DNA of 64,000 bases from Ramlibacter lithotrophicus (lineage in GTDB: Bacteria; Pseudomonadota; Gammaproteobacteria; Burkholderiales; Burkholderiaceae_C). Position 1 is the stretch's first letter. The number at the start of each line of letters is the position of its first letter. The notes beneath the pieces are model-generated. The model saw only the letters and a program-made list of their open reading frames with translations, was not told the DNA's origin and did no database searches. Where the stretch lies: positions 62,001-126,000 of the forward strand of contig NZ_VTOX01000004.1 in NCBI RefSeq assembly GCF_012184415.1, in the 5' to 3' direction. Made by a program: the position numbers and the translations under genes. Shown piece after piece: positions 9,908 to 21,323 of the stretch.

Positions 9908-10486
9908 ATGCGGCTGAAGATGGCGCAGAACTCGCTGTTCGCGGTGCTGCTGCGTTCCTCGTGGTGGATCAGCCTGGCCGTGGCGCTGGTCGTCGTCGGG
10001 GCGTCTCGCGCGCTGCTGCCGTCCGACTACTGGGTGTTCGGCGCGATGGGCGCCTTCCCGTTCGTCGTCATCGCCGGCATCGCGCTGGTCAGGCAGTTGC
10101 GCCGGCCGAGCGAACGCCAGGTACAGGCGATCCTGGAGCGGGTGCGGGCGATGAACTGGCGCGAATTCTCCCAGGCGCTGGACGAGGCCTTCACGCGCGA
10201 CGGCTGTCGCGTCGAGCGCCTCGAAGGCGGCGCCGCCGACCTGGCGGTGACCCGCGGCGGCCGCACCGCGCTGGTGGCGGCGCGGCGCTGGAAGGCCGCC
10301 CGCCACGGCGAGGAAGGGCTTGCGGCACTTCATGCCCAGATGCGCGAGCGCGACGCGAGCGAGTGCACCTACATCGCGCTGGGCGAACTGAGCGCCAACG
10401 CCCAGCGCTTCGCCCGCACCAACAACATCAAGGTGCTGCAGGAGGACGGGCTGGTGCAACTGCTGCGGGCGCTGCCGGCGCGCTGA
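9908..10486 (+). CDS. Membrane-anchored Mrr-like (restriction endonuclease fold) protein, catalytic motif lost
   Basis: 192 residues. Two transmembrane helices (about 18-36 and 43-62) precede a soluble domain with the Mrr/DUF2034 layout: MNWREFSQALDEAF, then Asp111 in ADLAV, then the strand that normally reads VQCKRWK. Here that strand is VAARRWK (123-129), so the Gln/Glu and Lys of the nuclease motif are Ala124 and Arg126. The fold assignment is good but nuclease activity is doubtful. SD GAGGGAG precedes ATG 9908. Lies 13 nt after the SlyD-like gene and probably shares its transcript. Role unknown; nucleic-acid binding at the membrane is a guess. Confidence 0.82.
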   Translation: MRLKMAQNSLFAVLLRSSWWISLAVALVVVGASRALLPSDYWVFGAMGAFPFVVIAGIALVRQLRRPSERQVQAILERVRAMNWREFSQALDEAFTRDGCRVERLEGGAADLAVTRGGRTALVAARRWKAARHGEEGLAALHAQMRERDASECTYIALGELSANAQRFARTNNIKVLQEDGLVQLLRALPAR

Positions 10487-10505
10487 GTCAAATCAAACCC
10501 AACAG

Positions 10506-10641
10506 CCGAACGCAAAAGCCGCAAAGGAGACGCAGCAGCCGCAGAAAAGCCCATTTCAAGAACAGAAAAGGCGCCCATGGCGCCCTTCCTGTCTTGGATT
10601 TTTTGCGGCTTCTGCGCAGCTTCTGCGGCTTCTGCGTTCGG
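10506..10641. repeat. 136-bp imperfect inverted repeat between convergent genes
   Basis: The left arm starts CCGAACGCAAAAGCCGCAAA and the right arm ends with GCGGCTTCTGCGTTCGG; the arms of about 42 nt are near-complementary, both built from degenerate copies of GCCGCAGAAG. The centre holds a smaller hairpin (GGCGCC CAT GGCGCC, 10570-10584). It fills the gap between the Mrr-like gene (+) and gapA (-), so the folded RNA could end or protect both transcripts. The arrangement looks like a dispersed chromosomal palindrome; only one copy is seen here. Confidence 0.75.
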
Positions 10642-10673
10642 CGGTCCGCTTTCACTCCATCCGGCGATCGCGG

Positions 10674-13820
<3,147 letters not shown>

Positions 13821-13854
13821 TCGGTGGCTGCTCCGGGATTGGGGGAAACCCCAG

Positions 13855-13860
13855 ATTTTA
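13855..13860 (-). promoter_or_regulatory. -10 element of the tkt promoter
   Basis: TAAAAT on the minus strand, 35 nt before the tkt ATG. The expected transcript would begin near a small GGGGTTTCCCC hairpin. A perfect 9-bp hairpin (CGGCCGGGC/GCCCGGCCG, 13862-13882) lies directly upstream in the divergent region. The -35 is not clear. Confidence 0.4.
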
Positions 13861-13929
13861 GCGGCCGGGCGTTGCCCGGCCGTAGCGGCGCGGCACCGGC
13901 GGCCGCGCCGCCGGCCGCCGGTCTTCGTC

Positions 13930-13935
13930 TACAGT
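13930..13935 (+). promoter_or_regulatory. -10-like hexamer 6 nt before the AdoMetDC-like ATG
   Basis: TACAGT ends 6 nt before ATG 13942, with no Shine-Dalgarno between them; a leaderless mRNA is expected. No recognisable -35. Confidence 0.4.
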
Positions 13936-13941
13936 CTGGTG

Positions 13942-14304
13942 ATGCCGGGTCTCCACCTCACCGCCGACCTCTACCGGTGCCGCTGCGACGCGGCCTGGCT
14001 GGCCGACGCCGACCGGCTCGGCGAGTGGTGCGCGGAAACCGTCCGCGCGATGGGCCTGCAGCCGGCGGACCGCCTGTTCCGCGCGGCGCCCGGTGGCGTC
14101 ACCGGCGCGGTGCTGCTGGCGCACGCGCACGTGGCCGTGCACACCTGGCCCGCAGCGCGCAACGCGGCGCTCGACGTGTACCTGGGCGAGGCGGCCAACG
14201 GCCAGCCGGCGCAGGCACGGGCGCTGATGGCGGAGCTGGTGGAGCGCTTCCAGCCCGAATGGACCGAACAACGCTCGCTCGACCGGGGCGAAGACCAGAC
14301 GTGA
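13942..14304 (+). CDS. S-adenosylmethionine decarboxylase homologue lacking the pyruvoyl serine
   Basis: 120 residues, the size of the class 1B proenzyme SpeH, aligning end to end: GLHLTADLY, APGGVTGAVLLA, HVAVHTWP and AALDVYLGEA. In SpeH the second block continues E-S-H, the serine becoming the pyruvoyl cofactor by self-cleavage; here it reads H61-A62-H63. The catalytic cysteine of DVYTCGD is also gone (DVYLGEA, Gly82). His67 of the HTWP motif remains. The protein therefore should neither process nor decarboxylate. It starts 121 nt from divergent tkt and is followed 13 nt later by murU; no spermidine synthase is nearby. A non-catalytic or neofunctionalised member is the best reading. Confidence 0.85.
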   Translation: MPGLHLTADLYRCRCDAAWLADADRLGEWCAETVRAMGLQPADRLFRAAPGGVTGAVLLAHAHVAVHTWPAARNAALDVYLGEAANGQPAQARALMAELVERFQPEWTEQRSLDRGEDQT

Positions 14305-14317
14305 AAAAAGCAATTCG

Positions 14318-15019
14318 ATGACCGGTGCTCCAGCGATGATCCTGGCCGCCGGCCGCGGCGAACGCATGCGGCCGCTGACCGACACCTGCCCCAAGCCCTT
14401 GCTGGCCGTGCGCGGCAAGCCCCTCCTCCAATACCACCTCGAGGCCCTGGTCCGCGGCGGCTGCGCGGACGTGGTCGTCAACACCGCGTGGCTGGGTGAG
14501 CGGATCGAGCAGCGCTTCGGCGCCGGCGGCGGCGAATGGCCGCGCATCCGCTATTCCAGCGAGGGCCGCGATTTCGGCTTCGCGCTGGAGACGGCCGGCG
14601 GCATCGCCCGCGCCCTTCCGCTGCTGGACGACGTGTTCTGGCTCGCCGGCGGCGATGTGTTCGTGCCCGAGTTCGAGTTCAAGCGGGAGGCGCTCGAACG
14701 GTTCGCCGCGTCCGGCCGGCTCGCGCACCTGTTCCTCGTGCCCAATCCGCCGCACAACCCGAAAGGCGATTTCGGCCTGTTGGCCGACGGCCTGGCCGTG
14801 CGCGAGGCGGACCAGCGCTACACGTACTCGACGATCGGGCTGTACCGCCGCGAGTTTTTCGCCAGCCTGCCGGCCGGCAATCCCGAGGGCCTGAAAGTCC
14901 CCATGCTGCCGCTGCTGCTGGCAGCGATCCACAATGCGCAGCTCACCGCGGAGCTCTATACCGGTCCCTGGACCGACGTCGGGACCCCGCAGCGGCTGGA
15001 CCAACTCAACGCATCATGA
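14318..15019 (+). CDS. murU: N-acetylmuramate-1-phosphate uridylyltransferase (nucleotidyltransferase)
   Basis: 233 residues of a nucleotidyltransferase Rossmann-like fold. LAAGRGERMRPLTDTCPKPLL (about 9-29) is the pyrophosphorylase signature with the NTP-binding glycines and arginine, and GGDVF holds a metal-binding aspartate. Size and sequence match MurU, which makes UDP-MurNAc from MurNAc-1-P in the fosfomycin-bypass cell-wall recycling route. Its usual partner, the kinase AmgK, is here at 26699, 12 kb away. Overlaps the next gene by ATGA. A related sugar-1-P nucleotidyltransferase role cannot be excluded. Confidence 0.83.
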   Translation: MTGAPAMILAAGRGERMRPLTDTCPKPLLAVRGKPLLQYHLEALVRGGCADVVVNTAWLGERIEQRFGAGGGEWPRIRYSSEGRDFGFALETAGGIARALPLLDDVFWLAGGDVFVPEFEFKREALERFAASGRLAHLFLVPNPPHNPKGDFGLLADGLAVREADQRYTYSTIGLYRREFFASLPAGNPEGLKVPMLPLLLAAIHNAQLTAELYTGPWTDVGTPQRLDQLNAS

Positions 15020-16407
15020 ACAACGACAAGTCGATCCATGCGCAGCGCCGCGCCCGCGTGGCCGCGCAACTGGGCGCCGGCGGCATCGCCATCGTTCCCA
15101 CCGCGCCGGAGCGCGCGCGCAACCGCGACAGCAGCTTTCCGTTCCGCCACGACAGCTACTTCTATTACCTCACGGGCTTCACGGAGCCGAACGCGTGGCT
15201 GGTGATCACCGGCGAGGGCGCCAGCACCTTGTTCTGCGCTCCCAAGGACCTGGAGCGCGAGATCTGGGACGGCTACCGGCTCGGCCCCGAGGCGGCACCG
15301 GCGGCGCTCGGCGTCGACGCTGCGCACAGCGTCGACGAGCTGAACGCGCTGCTGCCGAAGCTGCTGGAGAACCGCGCGTCGGTGTGGTATCCGTTCGCGA
15401 TCCACGACGGGCTCGAGGTGCGGATCGCCGGCTGGCTGAACCAGGTGCGCGCGCGGGTGCGCTACGGGGCGCTGTGCCCCGAGCGGCAGCACGACCTGTG
15501 CGCGGTGCTCGACGAGATGCGCCTGGTGAAGGACGCGCAGGAGCAGGACACCATGCGCCGGGCCGCGCGGATCAGCGCCGCGGCGCACGTGCGGGCCATG
15601 AAGCTGTCGGCACGCCTGTTGCGCGAAGGCCGGGACGTGCGCGAGTACCACCTGGAGGCCGAACTGCTGCACGAGTTCCGCCAGGGCGGCTCGCAGTTCC
15701 CGGCCTACACCTCGATCGTGGCGGCCGGCGCCAACGCCTGCGTGCTGCACTACCGGGCGGACACCGCGCCGGTGCGCAGCGGCGAGCTGGTGCTGATCGA
15801 TGCCGGCTGCGAACTGGACGGCTATGCCAGCGACATCACGCGGACCTTTCCGGCCGACGGCCGGTTCACCGGACCGCAGCGCGCGCTCTACGACCTGGTG
15901 CTCGCGTCGCAGGAGGCCGCCGTGGCTGCGACCAGGCCCGGAGCGCGCTTCACCGATCCGCACGACGCCAGCGTGAAGGTGCTGTCGCAGGGGATGCTCG
16001 ACCTCGGCCTGCTGGACCGGGACAAGGTCGGCAGCGTCGACGACGTGATCGAGAAGCGCGCCTATTTCCAGTTCTACATGCACCGCACGGGCCACTGGCT
16101 CGGGATGGACGTGCACGACTGCGGCAGCTACGTCGAGCCATCCCAGGTCGGCGAGGTGAGCGAGCGCAAGGATCCGCTGTCGGGCGAGATCATCAAGAAC
16201 CGGCCCAGCCGGATCCTGCGGCCCGGAATGGTGCTGACGATCGAGCCTGGCCTGTACGTGCGGCCGGCCGAAGGCGTGCCGGCGCAGTTCCACGACATCG
16301 GCATCCGCATCGAGGACGACGCGATCGTCACCGACGCCGGCTGCGAGCTGATCACGCGCGGCGTGCCGGTGCGCGCCGACGAGATCGAGGCCCTGATGCG
16401 GGAGTGA
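15016..16407 (+). CDS. pepP: Xaa-Pro aminopeptidase (M24B)
   Basis: 463 residues. An N-terminal AMP_N domain (about 5-140, with FPFRHDSYFYYLTGF) precedes the pita-bread catalytic domain. Metal ligands are visible in LIDAGCELDGYASDITR (two Asp), GHWLGMDVHD (His), TIEPGLY (Glu) and IGIRIEDD (Glu). Removes N-terminal residues preceding proline; cytoplasmic, two Mn or similar ions. ATG 15016 overlaps the murU stop, indicating coupling. Downstream is a convergent regulator 9 nt away. Confidence 0.97.
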   Translation: MNNDKSIHAQRRARVAAQLGAGGIAIVPTAPERARNRDSSFPFRHDSYFYYLTGFTEPNAWLVITGEGASTLFCAPKDLEREIWDGYRLGPEAAPAALGVDAAHSVDELNALLPKLLENRASVWYPFAIHDGLEVRIAGWLNQVRARVRYGALCPERQHDLCAVLDEMRLVKDAQEQDTMRRAARISAAAHVRAMKLSARLLREGRDVREYHLEAELLHEFRQGGSQFPAYTSIVAAGANACVLHYRADTAPVRSGELVLIDAGCELDGYASDITRTFPADGRFTGPQRALYDLVLASQEAAVAATRPGARFTDPHDASVKVLSQGMLDLGLLDRDKVGSVDDVIEKRAYFQFYMHRTGHWLGMDVHDCGSYVEPSQVGEVSERKDPLSGEIIKNRPSRILRPGMVLTIEPGLYVRPAEGVPAQFHDIGIRIEDDAIVTDAGCELITRGVPVRADEIEALMRE

Positions 16408-16416
16408 GCCGCGGCG

Positions 16417-17271
16417 TCAGCCGCCGTGCGGGCGATCGGAGCCGCCGCGCGCGACCATGGCGTCTCGGGCCACGCGGCGACTGGCGTCGGCTGCCGCGCC
16501 GCCGGCGCTGCTCGGCGCGGACGGCGGCGGGCCGTCGGCCAGCAGCCGCTGGTATTCGCTGGCCACCCGCCGCTCGCACCCGCATGCCACCGCCCGCAGC
16601 GCCGCGCCGTCTTGCGCGGCGAACACGCCGGGCCGGCGCCAGGATGCCGCGCCGCACTGGCACAGCCGGTCCACCGCCGCGCCGAGTTCCTGCGCAGGCA
16701 CGCCGAGCAGTTGCGCCGCGCTGTCCTGGGGCAGCACCACCTCCTGACCGCCCAGGCGATCCAGGCTCATCAGGAGCAGCGTGCCAAGTTGCTGGTCCAG
16801 CGAGTGCAGCCCGCGGCAGGCATTCAGGACCACCTTCTGCGCGGCCAGCGCGCGGTTGTAGCGCATCAGCAGCCGCATGAACGTCCCGCCGCGCGCCCAC
16901 TCCTCCAGCAGCTGCTCGCGTCCCAGCGCGAGCCCATAGCCGGCGGATTGCACGGCCACGCGGATCACCGAAGGATCGCTCATGAACTTCGGCAGGCCGA
17001 CCACGCCTTCGCTACCCACCATCGCGGACACCCGCTCGCCGCCGGCGGTCCCCTGGATCAGGGAGACGACGCCGGCCACCGGAAAGTAGGCGCGGGCGAA
17101 GTTGCCGCTCGGCTGCCCCAGTTGCTGGCCGGCGGGGAGGTCCACCAGGGCCAGGTGCGGCAGCAGCCGCGCCTGCACGTCCTCCGGCAAGGCCGCCAGC
17201 ACGCCGTTCTGGGGCAGCAGCTTGGCCAGCGCACGTTCGCGCAGGGCGCCGGGAAGCGGGACGAATGGCAT
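16417..17271 (-). CDS. Crp/Fnr-family transcriptional regulator
   Basis: 284 residues. The N-terminal cyclic-nucleotide-like beta barrel is seen in LPHLALVDLPAGQQLGQP and YFPVAGVVSLIQG; a long dimerisation helix follows (LLMRYNRALAAQ). The C-terminal helix-turn-helix is diverged but in place (LPQDSAAQLLGVPAQELGAAVDRL), ending with the subfamily's DGAALRAVACGCE block. There is no N-terminal cysteine cluster, so it is not an Fe-S oxygen sensor. The tail after residue 245 is low complexity. Ligand and targets unknown. It is convergent with pepP and divergent from maeB across 383 nt. Confidence 0.85.
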   Translation of the reverse strand: MPFVPLPGALRERALAKLLPQNGVLAALPEDVQARLLPHLALVDLPAGQQLGQPSGNFARAYFPVAGVVSLIQGTAGGERVSAMVGSEGVVGLPKFMSDPSVIRVAVQSAGYGLALGREQLLEEWARGGTFMRLLMRYNRALAAQKVVLNACRGLHSLDQQLGTLLLMSLDRLGGQEVVLPQDSAAQLLGVPAQELGAAVDRLCQCGAASWRRPGVFAAQDGAALRAVACGCERRVASEYQRLLADGPPPSAPSSAGGAAADASRRVARDAMVARGGSDRPHGG

Positions 17272-17654
17272 GGTGGCACTCTAATGAGCCTGTCGTATTT
17301 CGCACCAACCGCGTAACGGCGCGTTCCAGCCGCCGGGCAGCATGTACCGCGGCGGCGCGGCGCGGTCGTACCGGCCCGCGGCGTGTGCGCTGACAGGGCC
17401 CGGTCGCGGTTGCGGTTTTATTCCGGCCTCAGGCACGGCACCCGTAAGCGAAAGCGCATGAGCGCAAACGATCGCAACACACGTAAGACACACAATTCAA
17501 TGCGGTTGGTGACGCGGGCTTACACCGATGCGTCGGCGGCCGCGAGGGCCGTCGACGCAGGAGCCGGCCGCACCGAGGTCTACAATGGCAGCCCCGCCGA
17601 TCCGGCGCCCTCCCTGCGGCGCCCCCGAGCGCGGCGTCCAGGAGAAGTCGACCC
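17272..17654. other. 383-nt divergent intergenic region (regulator / maeB)
   Basis: No convincing gene. A -10-like TACAAT at 17581-17586 lies 68 nt before the maeB ATG, and an AT-richer patch around 17475-17500 (ACGTAAGACACACAATTC) stands out from the GC-rich surround. These are the only promoter-like elements I see; the small open frames present have no ribosome site. Confidence 0.4.
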
Positions 17655-19967
17655 ATGCCTCCCCCCACCGCGGCCCATGCCGACGAGAAGCGCAACGAAC
17701 TGCGCCAGGCAGCCCTGCGCTACCACGAATTCCCGACCCCCGGCAAGATCGCCATCTCCGCCACCAAGCAGCTGTTGAACCAGCGTGACCTGGCGCTGGC
17801 GTATTCGCCCGGGGTCGCCGCGCCCTGCGAAGAGATCGTCAAAGATCCGGCCGCCGCCTTCCGCTACACCAGCCGCGGCAACCTCGTCGCCGTGATCACG
17901 AACGGGACGGCCGTCCTGGGCCTGGGCGACATCGGCCCGCTGGCCGCCAAGCCGGTCATGGAGGGCAAGGGCGTCCTGTTCAAGAAATTCGCCGGGATCG
18001 ACGTCTTCGACATCGAGATCAACGAAAAGACCGACCTCGACCGGCTGGTCGACGTGATCGCGGCCCTGGAGCCCACCTTCGGCGGCGTGAACCTGGAGGA
18101 CATCAAGGCCCCGGACTGCTTCTACGTCGAGCGCAAGCTGCGCGAGCGGATGAAGATCCCAGTCTTCCACGACGACCAGCACGGAACGGCCATCACCGTC
18201 GGCGCCGCGATCCTCAACGGCCTGAAGGTCGCAGGCAAGGACATTGCCAAGGTCAAGCTGGTGACCTCGGGCGCCGGCGCCGCGGCGCTGGCCTGCCTGA
18301 ACCTGCTGCTCAAGCTGGGACTGCCGCGCGAGAACATCTTCGCGACCGACCTGGCCGGCGTGGTGTACGAAGGCCGCCAGGAACTGATGGACGAGGACAA
18401 GATCCAGTTCGCGCAGAAGACCTCGGCCCGCACGCTGACCGAAGTGATCGAGGGCGCCGACATCTTCCTCGGCTTGTCCGCGGCCGGCGTCCTCAAGCCC
18501 GACATGGTGCGCCGGATGGCCGCCAGGCCGCTGATCCTGGCGCTGGCCAATCCGAATCCGGAGATCACGCCCGAGGAAGTGCAGGCGGTACGGGCGGACG
18601 CGATCATGGCGACCGGCCGCACCGACTATCCGAACCAGGTCAACAACGTCCTGTGCTTTCCCTACATCTTCCGCGGGGCGCTGGACTCGGGCGCGACGAC
18701 GATCACCGACGAGATGGAGATCGCGGCGGTTTACGCCATCGCCGAGCTGGCGCAGGCGGAGCAGAGCGAAGTGGTGGCGGCCGCGTATGCGGGCCAGCAA
18801 CTGGCGTTCGGCCCGGATTACCTGATTCCCAAGCCATTCGATCCGCGGCTGATGATCAAGATCGCCCCGGCGGTGGCCCAGGCCGCCGCCGACAGCGGCG
18901 TTGCCTCGCGGCCGGTGAAGGACATGGACGCCTACCGGGAGAAGCTGCAGAGCTTCGTCTACGCGTCCGGCACGACCATGAAGCCCATCTTCGCCGCTGC
19001 CAAGATGGCGGCGAAGAACCGGGTGGCCTTCTGCGAAGGCGAGGAAGAGCGGGTGCTGCGGGCCGCCCAGATCGTCGCCGACGAAGGCGTGGTGCGGCCC
19101 ACCCTGATCGGCCGGCCGAAGATCATCGCCCAGCGCATCGAGAAGTTCGGCCTGCGCCTGAAGGAAGAACTGGACTACGACGTCGTGAACGTCGAGCAGG
19201 ACCACCGCTATCGCGACTTCTGGCAGACCTACCACCGCATGACCGAGCGCAAGGGCGTGACCGTGCAGATCGCCAAGATCGAGATGCGCCGGCGGCTGAC
19301 GCTGATCGGAGCCATGCTGCTGCACAAGGAGGAGGTCGACGGCATGATCTGCGGCACCTGGGGCACCGCCCCGATGCACCTGCAGTACGTCGACCAGGTC
19401 ATCGGCAAGCGCCCCGGCGTCAACACGTACGCCTGCATGAATGGCCTGCTGCTGCCCAACCGCCAGGTGTTCCTGGTGGACACCCACGTCAATTACGACC
19501 CGACGGCCGAGCAGCTGGCGGAAATCACGGTGATGGCGGCCGAGGAAATGATGCGCTTCGGGCTCAAGCCCAAGGCCGCGCTGCTGTCGCACTCCAACTT
19601 CGGCAGCAGCAACCAGCCGAGCGCCGTCAAGATGCGCCAGACCCTCGACCTGCTGCGCCAGCGGGCGCCCTGGCTGGAAGTGGACGGTGAGATGCACGGC
19701 GACGCCGCGCTCGACGAGCACACCCGCCAGCAGATCATGCCGCACAGTTCGCTGGCCGGGGACGCGAACCTGCTGGTGCTGCCGAACATCGATGCCGCCA
19801 ATATCTCGTACAACCTGCTCAAGACGGCGGCCGGCGGCAACATCGCCATCGGCCCGGTCCTGCTGGGGGCGGCCAAGCCGGTGCATATCCTCACCGCCAG
19901 CGCGACTGTGCGCCGGATCGTCAACATGGCGGCCCTCACGGTCGCCGACGCCAACGCGATGCGCTGA
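17655..19967 (+). CDS. maeB: NADP-dependent malic enzyme with C-terminal phosphotransacetylase-like domain
   Basis: 770 residues, full MaeB architecture. Residues about 20-430 are malic enzyme ([24 protein letters not shown] metal-site Asp pair, [10 protein letters not shown] for [12 protein letters not shown]). Residues about 440-765 form a PTA_PTB-like domain ([32 protein letters not shown]) that binds acetyl-CoA and usually is regulatory rather than catalytic. Converts malate to pyruvate and CO2, yielding NADPH. SD AGGAG precedes ATG 17655. Monocistronic in appearance. Confidence 0.97.
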   Translation: MPPPTAAHADEKRNELRQAALRYHEFPTPGKIAISATKQLLNQRDLALAYSPGVAAPCEEIVKDPAAAFRYTSRGNLVAVITNGTAVLGLGDIGPLAAKPVMEGKGVLFKKFAGIDVFDIEINEKTDLDRLVDVIAALEPTFGGVNLEDIKAPDCFYVERKLRERMKIPVFHDDQHGTAITVGAAILNGLKVAGKDIAKVKLVTSGAGAAALACLNLLLKLGLPRENIFATDLAGVVYEGRQELMDEDKIQFAQKTSARTLTEVIEGADIFLGLSAAGVLKPDMVRRMAARPLILALANPNPEITPEEVQAVRADAIMATGRTDYPNQVNNVLCFPYIFRGALDSGATTITDEMEIAAVYAIAELAQAEQSEVVAAAYAGQQLAFGPDYLIPKPFDPRLMIKIAPAVAQAAADSGVASRPVKDMDAYREKLQSFVYASGTTMKPIFAAAKMAAKNRVAFCEGEEERVLRAAQIVADEGVVRPTLIGRPKIIAQRIEKFGLRLKEELDYDVVNVEQDHRYRDFWQTYHRMTERKGVTVQIAKIEMRRRLTLIGAMLLHKEEVDGMICGTWGTAPMHLQYVDQVIGKRPGVNTYACMNGLLLPNRQVFLVDTHVNYDPTAEQLAEITVMAAEEMMRFGLKPKAALLSHSNFGSSNQPSAVKMRQTLDLLRQRAPWLEVDGEMHGDAALDEHTRQQIMPHSSLAGDANLLVLPNIDAANISYNLLKTAAGGNIAIGPVLLGAAKPVHILTASATVRRIVNMAALTVADANAMR

Positions 19968-20054
19968 GCCTGTCGCCGACAGCCGGCGCTCACTTTTTTG
20001 GACCGCGCCAAAGCCGAAAGCCCATGGCGCCTGCCCAAAAAATGAGCATTGAGC

Positions 20055-20112
20055 TTGCGTTTTCGCAACGGATACGTCACACTACCGCCTTGATTTTTCC
20101 GGGTTAACCCGG
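20055..20112. promoter_or_regulatory. Two palindromes upstream of the RNase gene
   Basis: A hairpin TTGCG TTTT CGCAA (20055-20068) and a perfect 14-bp palindrome CCGGGTTAACCCGG (20099-20112) lie 40-97 nt before the secreted RNase ATG, in an AT-richer interval. They could be operator sites for expression of the RNase/barstar pair or the tail of a maeB terminator (ACTTTTTTGG at 19991-20000 has no strong stem). Confidence 0.35.
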
Positions 20113-20151
20113 AGTGGCGTCCCGAGAAAGGCGCCCCGAGAAGGCCCCGTC

Positions 20152-20553
20152 ATGGCGCGCATCGCCGCTGTCAAGTTTGCGCTTACTAGCCTCGCGCTGA
20201 CAGCAGCGATGGCCGCCTCCCTGGTGCAAGCCAGGGGCTGGACGGACCGTCCCGCCGACAGCAGGTCGGCCGCCGTTCAGGTGGCCGAGCTGCCGCCGCA
20301 GGCTCGGGAGACCTACGGACTGATCCGCCGCGGCGGACCCTTCCCGTACGAAAAGGACGGCTCGGTGTTCGGCAACAGGGAGCGGCTGCTGCCTGCGGCC
20401 AGGCGCGGCTACTACCGCGAATACACCGTCGCCACGCCAGGATCTCGCGACCGGGGCGCCCGGCGCATCGTGTGCGGCGGTCCGGTCCGGGTGCCTCACG
20501 CGTGCTACTACACCGCTGACCACTACGCCAGTTTTCGACAGATTGTGGAGTGA
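20152..20553 (+). CDS. Secreted guanyl-specific ribonuclease (RNase T1/barnase superfamily)
   Basis: 133 residues. The first 28 residues form a signal peptide (basic start, ALTSLALTAAMAASL, cleavage after VQA). The mature part has the microbial RNase N1/T1 signature: FGNRERLLP, YYREYTV with the catalytic Glu, RGARRIV with the Arg, and YYTADHYASF with the catalytic His; two cysteines may pair. All catalytic residues are present, so it should cleave RNA 3' of guanine outside the cytoplasm. Its stop overlaps the start region of a barstar-type inhibitor. Likely extracellular nuclease or competition toxin with self-protection. Confidence 0.9.
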   Translation: MARIAAVKFALTSLALTAAMAASLVQARGWTDRPADSRSAAVQVAELPPQARETYGLIRRGGPFPYEKDGSVFGNRERLLPAARRGYYREYTVATPGSRDRGARRIVCGGPVRVPHACYYTADHYASFRQIVE

Positions 20554-21029
20554 CCCCGATGAAGCGGGACTTTTTTGTGACTATGGAAAGAGACACGGAG
20601 ATGGACGCACCACTTCGTAAGGAACTCAGCGAGACGCCGCTGAAGGGCGTGCGCAGCAACATCGTGCAGTCGATCCGTGCCTTCAGGGTGCAGGACCTGC
20701 AGGATTCGGCGCGCTCGATGGGGCACCATTTCCTCTACGCGAACCTGGCGGCCGGCCAGAGCAAGCAGGAAGTGCTGGAGCTCATCGCCCAGCAGTTCAT
20801 GCTGCCGGCGCATTTCGGCAAGAACTTCGACGCGCTCTACGACTGCATGACCGATCCGGTCCACAAGTCCGGCCCGCAGCCGGGCTTCATCGTCGTGCTC
20901 GAACAGATTCCGGCCAACGCGAAGTTCGACAAGGAAGCGCGCGAGCAGCTGCTCGACATCTTCCGCGACACCGCCGACTACTGGGCGGACCGCAAGATAC
21001 CGTTCAGGTGTTTCTATTCTTTTCTGTAG
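20550..21029 (+). CDS. Barstar-family ribonuclease inhibitor
   Basis: 159 residues from GTG 20550, overlapping the RNase stop; ATG 20559 is an alternative start that loses three residues, and ATG 20583 another. The C-terminal about 90 residues are barstar: ALYDCMTDP with the conserved Asp region that plugs the RNase active site, preceded by the helix entering FGKNFDALYD, and ending DYWADRKIPFRCFYSFL. The N-terminal 50 residues are an extension beyond the 90-residue prototype. Cytoplasmic antidote to the RNase encoded just upstream; the 4-nt overlap couples translation so inhibitor accompanies toxin. Confidence 0.9.
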   Translation: MTPMKRDFFVTMERDTEMDAPLRKELSETPLKGVRSNIVQSIRAFRVQDLQDSARSMGHHFLYANLAAGQSKQEVLELIAQQFMLPAHFGKNFDALYDCMTDPVHKSGPQPGFIVVLEQIPANAKFDKEAREQLLDIFRDTADYWADRKIPFRCFYSFL

Positions 21030-21227
21030 CCCGTTCTGCACAAACCAGCCAAGCAGAACGGGCGAACGAGGCTCAAGGCACCGAAGTGGCTCCCAGCGCT
21101 CCGGCCGTCACCGACAACGGCGAGAAGATGCCCACCGACAAGCTGGTGGACGTTTCGCCCCTGGCGCTGCGCATGAGCAGCCCATTCAACGCGGGATACT
21201 GGCTCTCGGCGGCGTAAGCCCGGAGCA

Positions 21228-21246
21228 GCCGGCGGAACCCGCCGGC
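21228..21246. terminator. GC-rich hairpin downstream of barstar
   Basis: GCCGGCGG AAC CCGCCGGC, eight perfect pairs, about 200 nt after the barstar stop; no T-run follows, so termination is uncertain. The 198 nt between barstar and this hairpin hold only a doubtful 29-codon frame (ATG 21131). Confidence 0.4.
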
Positions 21247-21289
21247 CGTTCCGTCAAGGAAGCGCCAAAGGCCCCGATTTCGACTGATG

Positions 21290-21322
21290 AGAGCCCCTCC
21301 TGCTTCGGCGGCGAGGGGCTCT
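21290..21322. terminator. Strong hairpin between convergent genes
   Basis: AGAGCCCCTC and GAGGGGCTCT form ten pairs around a 13-nt loop immediately before the convergent stop at 21324. Suits a bidirectional transcript end; only a short T stretch (CTATTTG) follows on the plus strand. Confidence 0.55.
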
Positions 21323-21323
21323 G

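Noticed and set aside
21008..21217. 69-codon frame, or 29 codons from ATG 21131, after barstar
   Set aside because: Begins inside barstar; the shorter version has only a weak ribosome site and no recognisable content. Left unannotated.
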